Counted from the first letter of the stretch, positions 43,502-52,435 are shown. The stretch is DNA of 64,000 bases from an uncultured Clostridia bacterium (GCA_947588805.1 CANPYR010000003.1:1-64000), one strand, 5' to 3'. The notes: generated by a model from the letters alone, not told the origin. Made by a program: numbers and translations.

Positions 43502-43691
43502 GGGATATGAGGGAAAAAGATTGGAAGGTTTTAAGAACCGGCGTAAGGATTCGGAAAAGCCGGGATATGCCGGCAGGGTTTAGGGCGACGGTAGGGCGGG
43601 AATTTGCTGTAAGTCCCAACAAAGGCGGCGAATCCCGCCGCCGCATACGCCCCAAGTCCTCCCCGCGTGCAGACCCCCTCATAAAACATCA

Positions 43692-43720
43692 AAAAGCAGA
43701 CGAAGAACCGTCTGCATTTT
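43692..43720 (-). terminator. Terminator of the GNAT gene
   Basis: GCAGACG/CGTCTGC around a six-base loop. On the minus strand it is followed by TTTTTGATG. Confidence 0.75.
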
Positions 43721-43768
43721 GCGTATAGAAGCGCGCATATTAAATTCAGCTTGCAGATAAATCGGAAT

Positions 43769-44170
43769 TTACATTCTTATAAAAGCACAGCAACCCATAT
43801 CATCAGCTTTTACGAATCCTGCCGACTGATAAAAAGAAACCGTTTTAGCTGTATTATCTGTCATCAGCTCAATTTGGCAGACGTCAGAAAATCGTTCCAT
43901 AATCTCACGAAGAAGCTGAGTTCCTATCCCTTTGCGCTGATATTCAGGGTAAACCAAAATGTCTTGTATAAAAACAACGGAAGATCCATCACCTGCCGTA
44001 CGAATAACACCGATCAGTTTATCGCCGTCATAAGCCCCCAAAATAAGCAAAGAATTTTCATACGCGTTTTTCAGCATCTCGGGTCGTTGCGTGTAATTCG
44101 TCCGGCCGACACGGTCATAAAGATCAAGAAGCACATCTAATTCAAAAGTCGTTAACTCACGAATTACCAT
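43769..44170 (-). CDS. GNAT-family acetyltransferase
   Basis: About 133 residues. The acetyl-CoA site reads VYPEYQRKGIGTQLLREIM (Q/RxxGxG/A), with FYQSAGFVKADD near the end. It uses acetyl-CoA to acetylate an amine; the substrate is unknown. ATG 44170 is eight bases from GGAGG. The GTG at 44185, which also opens the frame, would place the ribosome site inside the coding region. Confidence 0.9.
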   Translation of the reverse strand: MVIRELTTFELDVLLDLYDRVGRTNYTQRPEMLKNAYENSLLILGAYDGDKLIGVIRTAGDGSSVVFIQDILVYPEYQRKGIGTQLLREIMERFSDVCQIELMTDNTAKTVSFYQSAGFVKADDMGCCAFIRM

Positions 44171-44243
44171 TTCTTTTTCCTCCACAAACGCCGATTTATC
44201 ACACCTACCGTCATATCGTCAAGCCCCCTCTGTCAATCCTTCG

Positions 44244-44810
44244 CTACGCCAATCTGCCATAGTTTACCGCCCAGAGCTTTTCGATTATCCCGAGCTCTAT
44301 GCTCATACATTCAATCTCCGCTATATCCGAGATTTTAAAATCCTCCTCCACCTTTTCGTAACCGAATTCGTCTACGCATCTTACTACCGCCCTGTCGGCT
44401 TCAAGCCCCGAAACAAACCCCGTAAACGCCGTTTCCTCGCCCCTCAGCCTTACCGCCACGGCTCGGTGAAGCGTTTTCGCGATATCAAGAACGCTCTCCG
44501 AAGGCCGATTCGGATCGATCTCGAATTTGAATCTTCTGTACTCCGCAGCAGGGGTTATCTTATGCATCTTGTCGATATATTTCATGGAAAAAGGCGCGTC
44601 AAGATTAAGCCCCGCGATCTCCGAAAGTGTCCTCACGCTCACGCCGTCGAATCTTCCGTCGGGGGAGATGTTGTAGCATTCTATATATTCCCGGCTTACG
44701 CCCATGATAAGACCGTAGCTGAATACCGAAAGGTCCTCGGAGTCGTCGTATATGCATACCGGCGCGCCGAGCGCCGCAAGCTCTTTGAGATATTCAAGAA
44801 GCTCATCCAT
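44244..44810 (-). CDS. Protein of unknown function, beta-rich repeats
   Basis: About 188 residues. Not recognised. GAPVCIYDDSEDLSVFSYGLIMG and a later VAVRLRGEETAFTGFVSGLE segment look like two small barrel-type repeats of an SH3/Sm-like layout; this is a guess from hydrophobic spacing. ATG 44810 follows GAAAGGA and overlaps the upstream gene by eight bases, so the two are co-translated. The earlier frame start at 44852 lies inside the upstream gene. Confidence 0.68.
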   Translation of the reverse strand: MDELLEYLKELAALGAPVCIYDDSEDLSVFSYGLIMGVSREYIECYNISPDGRFDGVSVRTLSEIAGLNLDAPFSMKYIDKMHKITPAAEYRRFKFEIDPNRPSESVLDIAKTLHRAVAVRLRGEETAFTGFVSGLEADRAVVRCVDEFGYEKVEEDFKISDIAEIECMSIELGIIEKLWAVNYGRLA

Positions 44811-45423
44811 TATGATTTTTTCCTTTCTTATTTTCTGCTTTGTAACACACAATAAGGCTGTCCCCGAGCGTACCCGGAGAAAATCCCCGCGGGCGGGTAT
44901 CGGAGGAATAAAGATTATATACCGAGAATTTTCCTCCGCTTACGGATGTAAATACGGTATGAAGGCTTAAAGACGAAGGATTAAAAAACGATATCACCGC
45001 GCCGCCGTCCTTTATGTCCTCGGGCTTTGCCATTGAGAGCTTAAGCCCGAATTTTTTTGCGGGTCGCGATAAGGAATACGGGTTCCCGCCGAAGAATCCG
45101 AAGAATAAAAGCGTAAGAGCGCCCGAGCGCAAAAACGCTCGCTTCACGCTTTTAAGCGGGGCCGGGATCCCGAAATATATAAGCGCGTTATATATCGCCG
45201 CGACTTCGCAAACAGTTTTTTCCGCTTTTGCAAGATATAATCTCTCTCCCCGAAGCCTTCCCTGCCCGAAGATATAATCCCCCGGCTGAGCGCCAGGTCT
45301 TTTTCCGAAATTATTAAAGAGATTTAAAATAAAATATATCCCCGCGAGCGGAGCGGTCAGAAGCTTCTGAAAAATAAGAAGAGCTTTGACTCCCGCGCGT
45401 CCCGCTTTTATGAACGTTTTCAT
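44803..45423 (-). CDS. C39-like papain-fold cysteine protease candidate
   Basis: 206 residues, with an N-terminal hydrophobic segment (about 12-34). EKTVCEVAAIYNALIYFG resembles the Cys-containing helix of C39-like peptidases, and SLHTVFTSV, then KFSVYNLY would supply the catalytic His and a following strand. No Gln oxyanion residue is obvious upstream, so activity is not certain. It has no ABC-transporter part, unlike bacteriocin exporters. It lies 34 bp after a GH25 lysozyme gene, suggesting a wall or surface processing set. Confidence 0.62.
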   Translation of the reverse strand: MKTFIKAGRAGVKALLIFQKLLTAPLAGIYFILNLFNNFGKRPGAQPGDYIFGQGRLRGERLYLAKAEKTVCEVAAIYNALIYFGIPAPLKSVKRAFLRSGALTLLFFGFFGGNPYSLSRPAKKFGLKLSMAKPEDIKDGGAVISFFNPSSLSLHTVFTSVSGGKFSVYNLYSSDTRPRGFSPGTLGDSLIVCYKAENKKGKNHNG

Positions 45424-45457
45424 ATTTTAAATTTTTATTTTTTAATTCTTAAATTTT

Positions 45458-46567
45458 TTACTCGTCCGCTTCAACCGTCTCAACCGTTTCGGTCGAATAG
45501 TCTTTGAAGCATATGTTCAGATCCACGTTCCCGTTTATCCCCGGAACAATCCCGTCCGAGCAGTACTGCCACATCTCCCACTTATAAGGAAGCGACGGCA
45601 GGTCGTTATATTCCGCGTACCAGATATCATACCCCGAAAGCCTTGCAAGGTCGTATTTCCAGATCGCGGTCTTCTTGTTTGAATACAGTACCGGGGTATA
45701 GCCTGCTTTTTCGAGCCGCTGAGCGAATACCAAAAAATTGTCGGTCAGATCCGTCGGCTCGATATGCGCGGTCCTTGCGGTATCTCCGTCCGCGTCGTGC
45801 ACTATCTCCCAGTCGTATGCGATAGGAAACGTTATGTCGTATCCTTCTATCGCGTCGATGACAAAATTCGCTTCCTCGAGCGCTTCATCCGGCGTGATCG
45901 CCTGCGAGAAGAAATAAACTCCGACCTTAAGACCCGCGTCGAGCGCGCCTTCGATATTCTTCCGAAAATTCTGATCCTCCGAGATATTCCCTGTCACATA
46001 TCCCCTGTTTCCTACCCTCATCATCACAAACTCAAAGCCTGCGCTTCTCACCTGCTCCCAGTCGATATCTCCCTGATACACCGAAACGTCTATACCCTTG
46101 ACGCTTTCCTCGGGACCCGTGTAGCTCATATATCCCGAGTTTTCATCTTTAATAAAATTCTCGGTTATATATGTATTCTTCGGAACGCTGTCCAGAACCG
46201 GAACCCAGATAGGGCCGTAATCCGGATCGTTAAGAAGTATCATCTCCCCCGAGACTCTTCTTTCATATTCTACCGAGGGATCAAGGATAATATAATCCGG
46301 GACCTCAACTATTTTTTCCTTTTCGACCTCTATCACCTGCGGGACGATAGTTCCCTGTTCGCGGCTCCAGCCCACCGCGCAGACTATAATACCTACTCCG
46401 AGAATAGCGATAGCCGCGCAAAGAGCGATTATGACCGCGGTAAAGGTCTTAACTACAGATCTTTCTCGGTTTGATTTTGCAAGCTCGGTCCTCTGAGAGA
46501 GCGCAGTCAGTTCGTCATAAATCTCAGCCGCCGAGCGCTGCTCGGTCCTTTCAGTCGTATCGGGCAT
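45458..46567 (-). CDS. Membrane-anchored GH25 lysozyme
   Basis: 369 residues. A charged cytoplasmic N-terminus and one membrane helix (about 40-64) place the rest outside. The GH25 muramidase domain is about 157-355: KGIDVSVYQGDIDWEQV, FVMMRVGNRGYVTG, AYDWE (catalytic Asp/Glu pair) and WEMWQYCSDG. It cleaves the MurNAc-GlcNAc bond of peptidoglycan. GGAGG precedes the ATG and there is a good promoter at 46614-46642. Length is above the minimal GH25 because of the anchor and linker. Confidence 0.93.
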   Translation of the reverse strand: MPDTTERTEQRSAAEIYDELTALSQRTELAKSNRERSVVKTFTAVIIALCAAIAILGVGIIVCAVGWSREQGTIVPQVIEVEKEKIVEVPDYIILDPSVEYERRVSGEMILLNDPDYGPIWVPVLDSVPKNTYITENFIKDENSGYMSYTGPEESVKGIDVSVYQGDIDWEQVRSAGFEFVMMRVGNRGYVTGNISEDQNFRKNIEGALDAGLKVGVYFFSQAITPDEALEEANFVIDAIEGYDITFPIAYDWEIVHDADGDTARTAHIEPTDLTDNFLVFAQRLEKAGYTPVLYSNKKTAIWKYDLARLSGYDIWYAEYNDLPSLPYKWEMWQYCSDGIVPGINGNVDLNICFKDYSTETVETVEADE

Positions 46568-46613
46568 GGTATAACCTCCACTTCATTTTTTTATCCTTTT
46601 TGGGGATATTTAA

Positions 46614-46642
46614 AGTATAGCATATTTTTATTCGGATGTAAA
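46614..46642 (-). promoter_or_regulatory. SigA-type promoter of the GH25 operon
   Basis: TTTACA (46642-46637), 17 bp ending ATGC (extended -10), TATACT (46619-46614). Confidence 0.78.
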
Positions 46643-46692
46643 GCGGGAAAAGGCGGGAAAAGAAAATTTAACGGAGACGGCCCGATTTTGGG

Positions 46693-47493
46693 TCATTTAT
46701 CCGCAAAAAATTCATACGCCGTCCGGTTAAAGTCCTGCGCTTCTTCATAAGCCGCATGCCCTAAATTTTCATACATCTTAATTTTGCACCCGAGCTTCCC
46801 GGCGATCTCCTCCGAAGCCGCGCCCGTGACGACCTTGTCCTTACCGCCGCCCAAAACAAGCGTCGGGCATTTGATATTATCCAAAATATCATATGTCTCG
46901 CATGTCAGGCAAGCCCTTGCCAGCGCGACAAATCTCCCAACGTCCTTCGGCATTTGCAAAACCGTCAGTATCGGCATAAGCGGGCGGTAACGCTTCAAAT
47001 ACCTGTCCGAATACATCTTTTCGGCCATGTCCGCGACGAGTCCCTTGAAATCTCCCCGCTCTGCAAGCTCTGTCCAGCCGTTGACGACCTTCAACGCAGT
47101 CCCGTTATTTCTTGAGAGCGTGACCGCAAGAACAAGCTTACGCACCAAATCAGGCCTGTCGATCGCGAGATACTGCGCGATCATCCCGCCCTGAGAAACC
47201 CCGAAAACATCGGCGTTTGATATCCCTAAAGCGTCCATAGCCGCGGCAATATCCGAAGCCATTTCTCTTACGGTGATTCCGTCCCGAACATCAGGCCGCC
47301 TGTCAAAAAGATAAACCCTGTAATCTTTTGCAAAGATACGGTACATATACGCAAGAGAGAGCGCAGAGCCCTTTATACCGCGCGTTCCGAGCCCTTGGAT
47401 CATAACAAGCGGCTTTGCTCCGCGGCCGAAGGTAATGTAATCAAGCTGAGTATTTAATAAATTTAATTTTGATTCTTTGGCATTGTATAACAT
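46693..47493 (-). CDS. Alpha/beta hydrolase
   Basis: 266 residues. The nucleophile elbow is GVSQGG, preceded by the oxyanion MIQGLGTRG; Asp (VLGGGKDKVV) and His (GHAAYEE) complete the triad. The fold is the YbbK/proline-iminopeptidase-like small hydrolase group with no signal peptide. The substrate cannot be told. AAGGAG precedes the ATG. Confidence 0.9.
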   Translation of the reverse strand: MLYNAKESKLNLLNTQLDYITFGRGAKPLVMIQGLGTRGIKGSALSLAYMYRIFAKDYRVYLFDRRPDVRDGITVREMASDIAAAMDALGISNADVFGVSQGGMIAQYLAIDRPDLVRKLVLAVTLSRNNGTALKVVNGWTELAERGDFKGLVADMAEKMYSDRYLKRYRPLMPILTVLQMPKDVGRFVALARACLTCETYDILDNIKCPTLVLGGGKDKVVTGAASEEIAGKLGCKIKMYENLGHAAYEEAQDFNRTAYEFFADK

Positions 47494-47587
47494 AAAACTG
47501 CTCCTTGGGATTCGAGTTATTTAGTTTTAGACAGACGTGACTGTTCCGTAAATCCAGACGGCGAGCTCCCCCCGAATCCCCCAACTC

Positions 47588-47619
47588 AAAAGCCGGAGTA
47601 CCCCACGGCTCCGGCTTTT
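47588..47619. terminator. Bidirectional terminator
   Basis: AAAAGCCGGAG and CTCCGGCTTTT, perfect 11-bp arms around a ten-base loop; it touches the stop codon of the Mrr-like gene. Confidence 0.88.
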
Positions 47620-48140
47620 CATCGCTTATTATTCCCCCTCCGTCTCCTCGCCCAAACTCCCGCTGCCGCTATTGCCGCCGCGGGCGCAGCTGCTATCGCC
47701 GCAGCCCTTGCGGCGTTTCCTCCGCTCATCGCTTCCGACAAAACCACCGCGCAGGCGGCGGTTATATACGTAATGCATAAAACCGCGAAAATTACCTTCA
47801 AAACGCTCCCGCCCGGCGCTAACTCCTCCATAAGCTCCACGCCGTTTTGCTCCGCAAGCTCCCTCGCCTGAGACGTGAACCTGCTGTTCGTGACGACCAT
47901 CGCGCGCTCGCAGCCGTACATCGCTTTTCCTGCGGCTGCTTGCTGAACCGCCGCGACTCCGACGTTTGAAGAATAATATTTACACTGCACCGCCCAGCGC
48001 TCGCCCTTTTTCTCGCATACTATGTCCACGCCGTAATCGCCCGAAGCCTTCGTCAGCTCGATTTTTTTGTACCCGAGCCGCCTTAGCTCCTGCGCGACAA
48101 ATTGCTCGTATTCCCTCCCGCTCATCTCTTCGCTTTTCAT
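47619..48140 (-). CDS. Membrane-anchored Mrr-like nuclease-domain protein
   Basis: 173 residues. The N-terminal half is a PD-(D/E)xK fold of the Mrr_cat type: YEQFVAQELRRLGYKKIELT, GDYGVDIVCEKKGERWAVQCKYY (Asp and the QxK pair) and AMVVTNSRFTSQARELAEQ. Two hydrophobic segments at the C-terminus (about 108-130 and 138-160) anchor it. Mrr_cat-TM proteins are widespread and not classical restriction enzymes. It starts six bases after the Na/Pi transporter gene, so the pair is probably co-transcribed. Confidence 0.83.
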   Translation of the reverse strand: MKSEEMSGREYEQFVAQELRRLGYKKIELTKASGDYGVDIVCEKKGERWAVQCKYYSSNVGVAAVQQAAAGKAMYGCERAMVVTNSRFTSQARELAEQNGVELMEELAPGGSVLKVIFAVLCITYITAACAVVLSEAMSGGNAARAAAIAAAPAAAIAAAGVWARRRRGNNKR

Positions 48141-48146
48141 TATATT

Positions 48147-49898
48147 TTATTCCTTCGGTCTGATCGGTTCTACGTACTTGTCAAGATAAGCGTGGAGCTC
48201 GCGCCTGAATTCTGCGGAATCGGCGGCGTGCGCGGAGTATGCGTGCTCCTCGGCGTTGATGTCGTAGCTGTGGAGAACGCAGAACGCGATATTTGAACAG
48301 TGATCCGCGACGCGCTCTATATTTATCAGCAGGTCGTTGAAGATGAAGCCGGAGAGGATGGACGTTTCGCTTGTGGAAACCCTCTCTACGTGATTCGCTC
48401 TGAGCTGCTTCGTCATTTCGTCTATGGTCTCTTCGAGCGGCTCAACTTTAAGCGCTAAGTCGCTTCTTCTTTCCATGAACGCGGTGGTGGCAAGTCCGAG
48501 GATCTCCCTTGCGGCTTCTACCATCAGATGTATTTCCTCCTGAGCTTCGGGAGCGAAAACTACTTTCTTCTCGTTTATCTCATCCGCTGTTTCGGCGATG
48601 TTCTGGGCATGATCCGAAAGTCTTTCAAAATCTCCTATCGCGCTTAGAAGCTCTGAGGAAATAGCTTGCTGTTTTTCATTAAGGCCGTTTTTGCCTATCT
48701 TTACGATATAGTTCCCGAGCTTGTCCTCGTATTTATCGCAAAGCGTTTCTTTATCAAGAACCTTAAGATATTTCGAGCGGTCGTATTCTGTGAGAAGCCG
48801 CAGCGAACGGTATACGTTCTTTCTTGCGATCTCGCACATACGAAGAGTCGCGTTCTTAGAGAGCTCAAGAGCGGTCGGGGGATAATTGAGAAGGCTGTCG
48901 TCAAGACTGTCTATTTCAAGAAGATCCTCCTGCTCGGACGGGTCGGGCTTTATGATAAGCGTGCAAAGCTTTTCTATCAGTTTATTCGCCGGAAGAAGGA
49001 ACGCGACCGCAAGAAGTCTTAAAGCGGTGTTCATTATCGCGATGCCCATCACCTCGGCGGGATCGTCCATAAAGCTGAATCGGAATATCAGGTTTGCGGG
49101 GATATAAAGCGCGTAGGTTATCACAAGCGCCGCTACGTTTATCAGAAGATAGCTTATAGCCGTTCTCTTACCGTTTCGGTTCGCTCCGAGCATGGCAAGA
49201 AGCACAGGGGTCGAAGCGCCGATATTTATACCCAAAATAATGGGAAGGCATACATAGTAAGGTATCGCGCCGGTGACGGAAAGGGCCTGGAGGATACCGA
49301 CGGAAGCGGATGAGGACTGAGTGACTACGGTTATAAGCGCTCCGGCGATGATACCGAAGATAGGATTTCTGAAGAGGATGAGAAGCTCCGCAAATTTTTG
49401 GGATTCCTTGAGCGGGCTCACCGCTTCGGAAATTAAAGACATGGCCAAAAGAAGAGTGGCGAGTCCGAGAGCAACGCTTCCGACGCTTTTATGCGCGCTC
49501 TTTTTGGAGAACAGCGTCAGAAACGCTCCGATAAGAGCAAGGACGGCAATAAGGATCTCGGTGAATCCCCCGCCGCCCGAATTTGAGATATAAAGCAGCC
49601 AGCCGGTCATTGTAGTACCGACGTTAGCGCCCAAAACGATCCCGACCGACTGGGTGAAGGTCATCATACCCGTCGATACGAAGCTTATTACCATTACCGA
49701 AGTCGCGCTTGAGGACTGTATCACAGCCGCGACGAGAGTGCCGAGCAGGAATCCCTTGAGAGGGGTGGAGGATAGCTTCCAGAGGATAGCTTCCATTCTG
49801 TTCCCGGCGAGCTGTTTAAGCCCGGTTCCCATTACGTTCATGCCGAACAGGAAAAACGCGACGCCGCCAAGAAGCGAGACAAAATCTGTAAATCCCAT
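48147..49898 (-). CDS. Na/Pi cotransporter with C-terminal PhoU domain
   Basis: 583 residues. Two inverted Na/Pi repeats each hold a QSSSA motif (AAVIQSSSATSVMVIS and TVVTQSSSASVGILQ) in 8-9 membrane helices up to about residue 310. A soluble PhoU-like helical domain (about 340-570) follows. NptA/YjbB-type proteins move phosphate with Na+. The attached PhoU may sense phosphate or metal. GAAAGGAA precedes the ATG, and the upstream region has a promoter and a structured leader. Confidence 0.93.
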   Translation of the reverse strand: MGFTDFVSLLGGVAFFLFGMNVMGTGLKQLAGNRMEAILWKLSSTPLKGFLLGTLVAAVIQSSSATSVMVISFVSTGMMTFTQSVGIVLGANVGTTMTGWLLYISNSGGGGFTEILIAVLALIGAFLTLFSKKSAHKSVGSVALGLATLLLAMSLISEAVSPLKESQKFAELLILFRNPIFGIIAGALITVVTQSSSASVGILQALSVTGAIPYYVCLPIILGINIGASTPVLLAMLGANRNGKRTAISYLLINVAALVITYALYIPANLIFRFSFMDDPAEVMGIAIMNTALRLLAVAFLLPANKLIEKLCTLIIKPDPSEQEDLLEIDSLDDSLLNYPPTALELSKNATLRMCEIARKNVYRSLRLLTEYDRSKYLKVLDKETLCDKYEDKLGNYIVKIGKNGLNEKQQAISSELLSAIGDFERLSDHAQNIAETADEINEKKVVFAPEAQEEIHLMVEAAREILGLATTAFMERRSDLALKVEPLEETIDEMTKQLRANHVERVSTSETSILSGFIFNDLLINIERVADHCSNIAFCVLHSYDINAEEHAYSAHAADSAEFRRELHAYLDKYVEPIRPKE

Positions 49899-49920
49899 TT
49901 TACGTTCCTTTCACTTTTCC

Positions 49921-49965
49921 GGCGCCGACCGAATCGGCGCGCACTGCGTTTGCGCACCCGCGCAT
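49921..49965 (-). promoter_or_regulatory. Structured leader of the Na/Pi transporter mRNA
   Basis: GCGCCGA/TCGGCGC (49922-49940) and a second GC-rich stem (GCGCAC...GCGC) lie between the promoter and the start codon. A cis-acting RNA is possible; I know no riboswitch class that matches. Confidence 0.4.
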
Positions 49966-49991
49966 TTTCAAATCTTTTATCTACACTATAG

Positions 49992-50020
49992 ATAATAGCA
50001 GATAGCAAGACATTTTTCAA
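49992..50020 (-). promoter_or_regulatory. SigA-type promoter of the Na/Pi transporter gene
   Basis: TTGAAA (50020-50015), 17 bp ending CTGC (extended -10), TATTAT (49997-49992). Confidence 0.75.
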
Positions 50021-50073
50021 GAGAAGAAAAGAAAAAAGGCAGTTTGCATAATTTTTTTGCCGCTTACCGAAAA

Positions 50074-50390
50074 AATTTTTGCAGAATATTGGCGGATCAG
50101 AGGATTTACGGATTAGGATATTAGGAGATCAGCAGTTTAGCGGATTAGCAGATGAGAAGGGCGCAGCCCGCGGACGGCCGCATGGCCGGACCGGCTCGCC
50201 GACCCAAGGACGGCGAGTCGCGCGCGGAGCGCGCCGGGCTGCGCCCGGGTTGGGAACCGAAAAGTGAAAGACTAAATAAAAGGTCGTTGGGAGCGAAAGC
50301 CGCACCCGTGCCTTAATCACGCCGACGGTTAAGCGCAGAAAGTCGCGTTCCGCACATCTGACTTCTGATTTCTCAATTCTGTCTTCTTCA
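50074..50390. repeat. Dispersed intergenic element, copy 1
   Basis: A degenerate G/A heptad lead-in is followed by a cloverleaf: closing stem GGGCGCAGCCCG/CGGGCTGCGCCC (50159-50170, 50235-50246; 12 bp, perfect), P2 CGGCC/GGCCG, P3 CTCGCCG/CGGCGAG, P4 GCGCGC/GCGCGC. Then comes a conserved stretch with GTCGTTGGGAGCGAAA and GCGCAGAAA, ending in TGACTTC-type heptads and a 44-nt unit that recurs at 50458-50501. Copy 2 at 54054 keeps this order. No ORF here is supported. Confidence 0.85.
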
Positions 50391-50501
50391 ATGGGTTACT
50401 TGCTTCTATCTTCTAACCCTCTAACCCTCTATCCTCTAAAAGCAGTGCGCAGCGACACGCGTTCCGCACATCTGACTTCTGATTTCTCAATTCTGTCTTC
50501 T
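50344..50501. repeat. 44-nt perfect direct repeat
   Basis: The same 44 bases occur at 50344-50387 and 50458-50501 (starting CGCGTTCCGCACATCTG and ending TCTGTCTTCT), separated by 70 bp with CTAACCCT repeats between. Recent local duplication within the dispersed element. Confidence 0.9.
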
Positions 50502-50534
50502 AAAAGCGGAGCCCTTGTTATAAGGACTCCGCTT
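50501..50534 (-). terminator. Terminator of the GH43 gene
   Basis: AAGCGGAG/CTCCGCTT plus inner CCTT/AAGG. On the minus strand the stem is followed by TTTTAG. Confidence 0.75.
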
Positions 50535-50561
50535 CGGTTCAAATATTCAAATCTTACCAAA

Positions 50562-52133
50562 TCACTCGCTGTAAGCGAACTGCCACTTATCAAACACGAA
50601 GCTGCCGCCGAAGACGAAGTACAGATCGTGCACGCCGGAAATATTTTTCCCGAGCTTGCCGCTCACTACCGCAAAATCGCTTCCGGTATCAAACTGCACC
50701 GAGCCGACCGCTTCTCCGTCAACGCTGTCGAGCCTGACCTCTATTATTCCCTTGCCCCTGATCTGCGCGGCAAAGGTGTTAGCTCCGCTTCCGAAGTCTA
50801 CCTGAGTGAGCCCGAGCCAGTCGCCGTTTTCAATTCCGGTCACTATGACGGAACCGATATCCTCGTTGTAGAAATAGGTGAGCCCTGCGGCGACATGCGC
50901 TGTCTCTGCTTCCTGAAGCGCTAATGCGCTCGGCTTCGCGATCTGCTTAACGCCCTCGTCGGACATCTTTGATACGCCCAATACCGCGTTCTTTTCATCG
51001 ACCTCGCAGTAGTCTATTCCTATCGAGCGGAAGCCGTCCGCGACGTTCATCTTATTCATGTTCTCAAGAAGAGAAACGTTCTGGTAGAGAAGATAGTACT
51101 TATCCCCGAACTTCTGGAGGTGCGAGTGGTTGTTCGAGAAGGGATATCCGTGCTGGTTCGGGTTGGTAAGGTATTCGCCGCCCCACTGCCAGCTGTCGGG
51201 ATTAAGAGGATCGTCCGAAGTCATATAGCACATCGAACAGGTCTGGGGAGCCTGACCGAGCTGGATCGGGAACATGCTTCTGTCGGCGTAGTTTGAGCAG
51301 TAGGTGAGGACGTACTTCCCGCCGATATAGTTAAGCTCGTTCGCTTCAAAGTGGAAATAGGTCGGGACTTTGCAGAAATCCCCGTCGATCGAGGTCATAT
51401 CCTTTCCGAGCTTTGCAAGACGGCAGTTTCCTGTCCTCATGCCGCTTTCATCGGGGTGCGCGGGTTCGCCGCCGCCGATAGCTATCCATCCCACGCCGTT
51501 ATCGTCGATGCAAACGCCGGGGTCGAAGCACCATGATACCGGATCGTCTTTAAGCTGCTTCATGCCGTTATCTACGAGCGGCTTTCCTATCGGATCCTTC
51601 CAAGGACCCGTAGGGGACGTCGAAGTTAAAACGCCGACGTTTGCGCCGGAGTTCGCAAAGTAGAGGTAGAAGTGAGTTTTTCCGTCGGACTCCTCGCGTG
51701 AAACTATAGAGGGCGCCCAGGAGCATCCCGCCCATGTCGCGATCTCGGTTACGGGGATCGTTCCCTCGTAGCGGAAGTTTGACATATCCTCAGTCGAGTA
51801 GCAGACGAGCGTCCCTATAGAGCCGTAGCCGTTGGAGCCGAAGCCGCCCTTTGTCTGGAATTCCTGTGAATCGTTTGTGCCGTAGATATAGAGTCTTCCC
51901 TCATATTCCACGGCGGTGGGGTCGGCGAAGAAGATATCGGAAGAAACGGGGTTGTTTTCTTCCATGCCCTTATAGGCCTTAGAAAGCTTATCGCCAACGG
52001 TAAAACCGAGCTCCTGCGACTCTACGGTCGGCGCTGTAAAGCTCAGCTCGGTGGGCTTTGCTCCGCAGGAAGCAAGCGTAGTCATAACTGCTGTTGAAAC
52101 TATCATCACCATTATCCTTTTTATAAATTTCAT
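50562..52133 (-). CDS. GH43-type lipoprotein with CBM6-like domain
   Basis: About 523 residues. ATG 52133 is eight bases from AAAGGAG; the frame opens at 52355 but that is not plausible. TTLASCGAKP is a lipobox, so it is surface-anchored. The five-bladed propeller (about 60-400) carries FFADPTAVEYEGRLYIYG (catalytic base Asp), WAPSIVS and EANELNYIGGKYVLTY (acid Glu). A C-terminal CBM6-like beta sandwich ends WLGLTQVDFGSGANT. Likely arabinanase or xylosidase type. It diverges from a solute-binding gene, which suggests a joint sugar-uptake unit. Confidence 0.87.
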   Translation of the reverse strand: MKFIKRIMVMIVSTAVMTTLASCGAKPTELSFTAPTVESQELGFTVGDKLSKAYKGMEENNPVSSDIFFADPTAVEYEGRLYIYGTNDSQEFQTKGGFGSNGYGSIGTLVCYSTEDMSNFRYEGTIPVTEIATWAGCSWAPSIVSREESDGKTHFYLYFANSGANVGVLTSTSPTGPWKDPIGKPLVDNGMKQLKDDPVSWCFDPGVCIDDNGVGWIAIGGGEPAHPDESGMRTGNCRLAKLGKDMTSIDGDFCKVPTYFHFEANELNYIGGKYVLTYCSNYADRSMFPIQLGQAPQTCSMCYMTSDDPLNPDSWQWGGEYLTNPNQHGYPFSNNHSHLQKFGDKYYLLYQNVSLLENMNKMNVADGFRSIGIDYCEVDEKNAVLGVSKMSDEGVKQIAKPSALALQEAETAHVAAGLTYFYNEDIGSVIVTGIENGDWLGLTQVDFGSGANTFAAQIRGKGIIEVRLDSVDGEAVGSVQFDTGSDFAVVSGKLGKNISGVHDLYFVFGGSFVFDKWQFAYSE

Positions 52134-52176
52134 GGTCATTTCTCCTTTGTTAGCGGTTGACCTAATTGATGAGAAT

Positions 52177-52205
52177 ATTATAATATATTTATTTTGCATT
52201 TTCAA
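52177..52205 (-). promoter_or_regulatory. SigA-type promoter of the GH43 gene
   Basis: TTGAAA (52205-52200), 17-bp spacer, TATAAT (52182-52177). Confidence 0.72.
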
Positions 52206-52435
52206 GTGGTTATTGACAAAAAATAATATAATGCAATAATCTTGTGATTTTTGGTAAGATATATAGGCGTTTACAGGGCGGGCGGATTGATTTATTGAAC
52301 GGATAGGGGCGGGATAATAACCCCATCCCCGGCGCGTCCTCAGCATATCTGACAAAAAATCAATTTTCGTATTACAAATGCCTAATTTACAGCATAGTAT
52401 CTAAAAAATTGATGAAAATTTATCAATAATTCAGC

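Larger units (their letters stand above)
43440..43768. other. Spacer with promoter and terminator
   Basis: Contains the flavodiiron promoter (43473-43501) and the GNAT terminator (43692-43720). Apart from these I see no gene; the open frames in this stretch lack ribosome sites and protein-like composition. Confidence 0.55.

Noticed and set aside
47619..48140. Restriction-modification system
   Set aside because: Only an Mrr-like domain is present, anchored to the membrane, with no methylase or specificity gene nearby.
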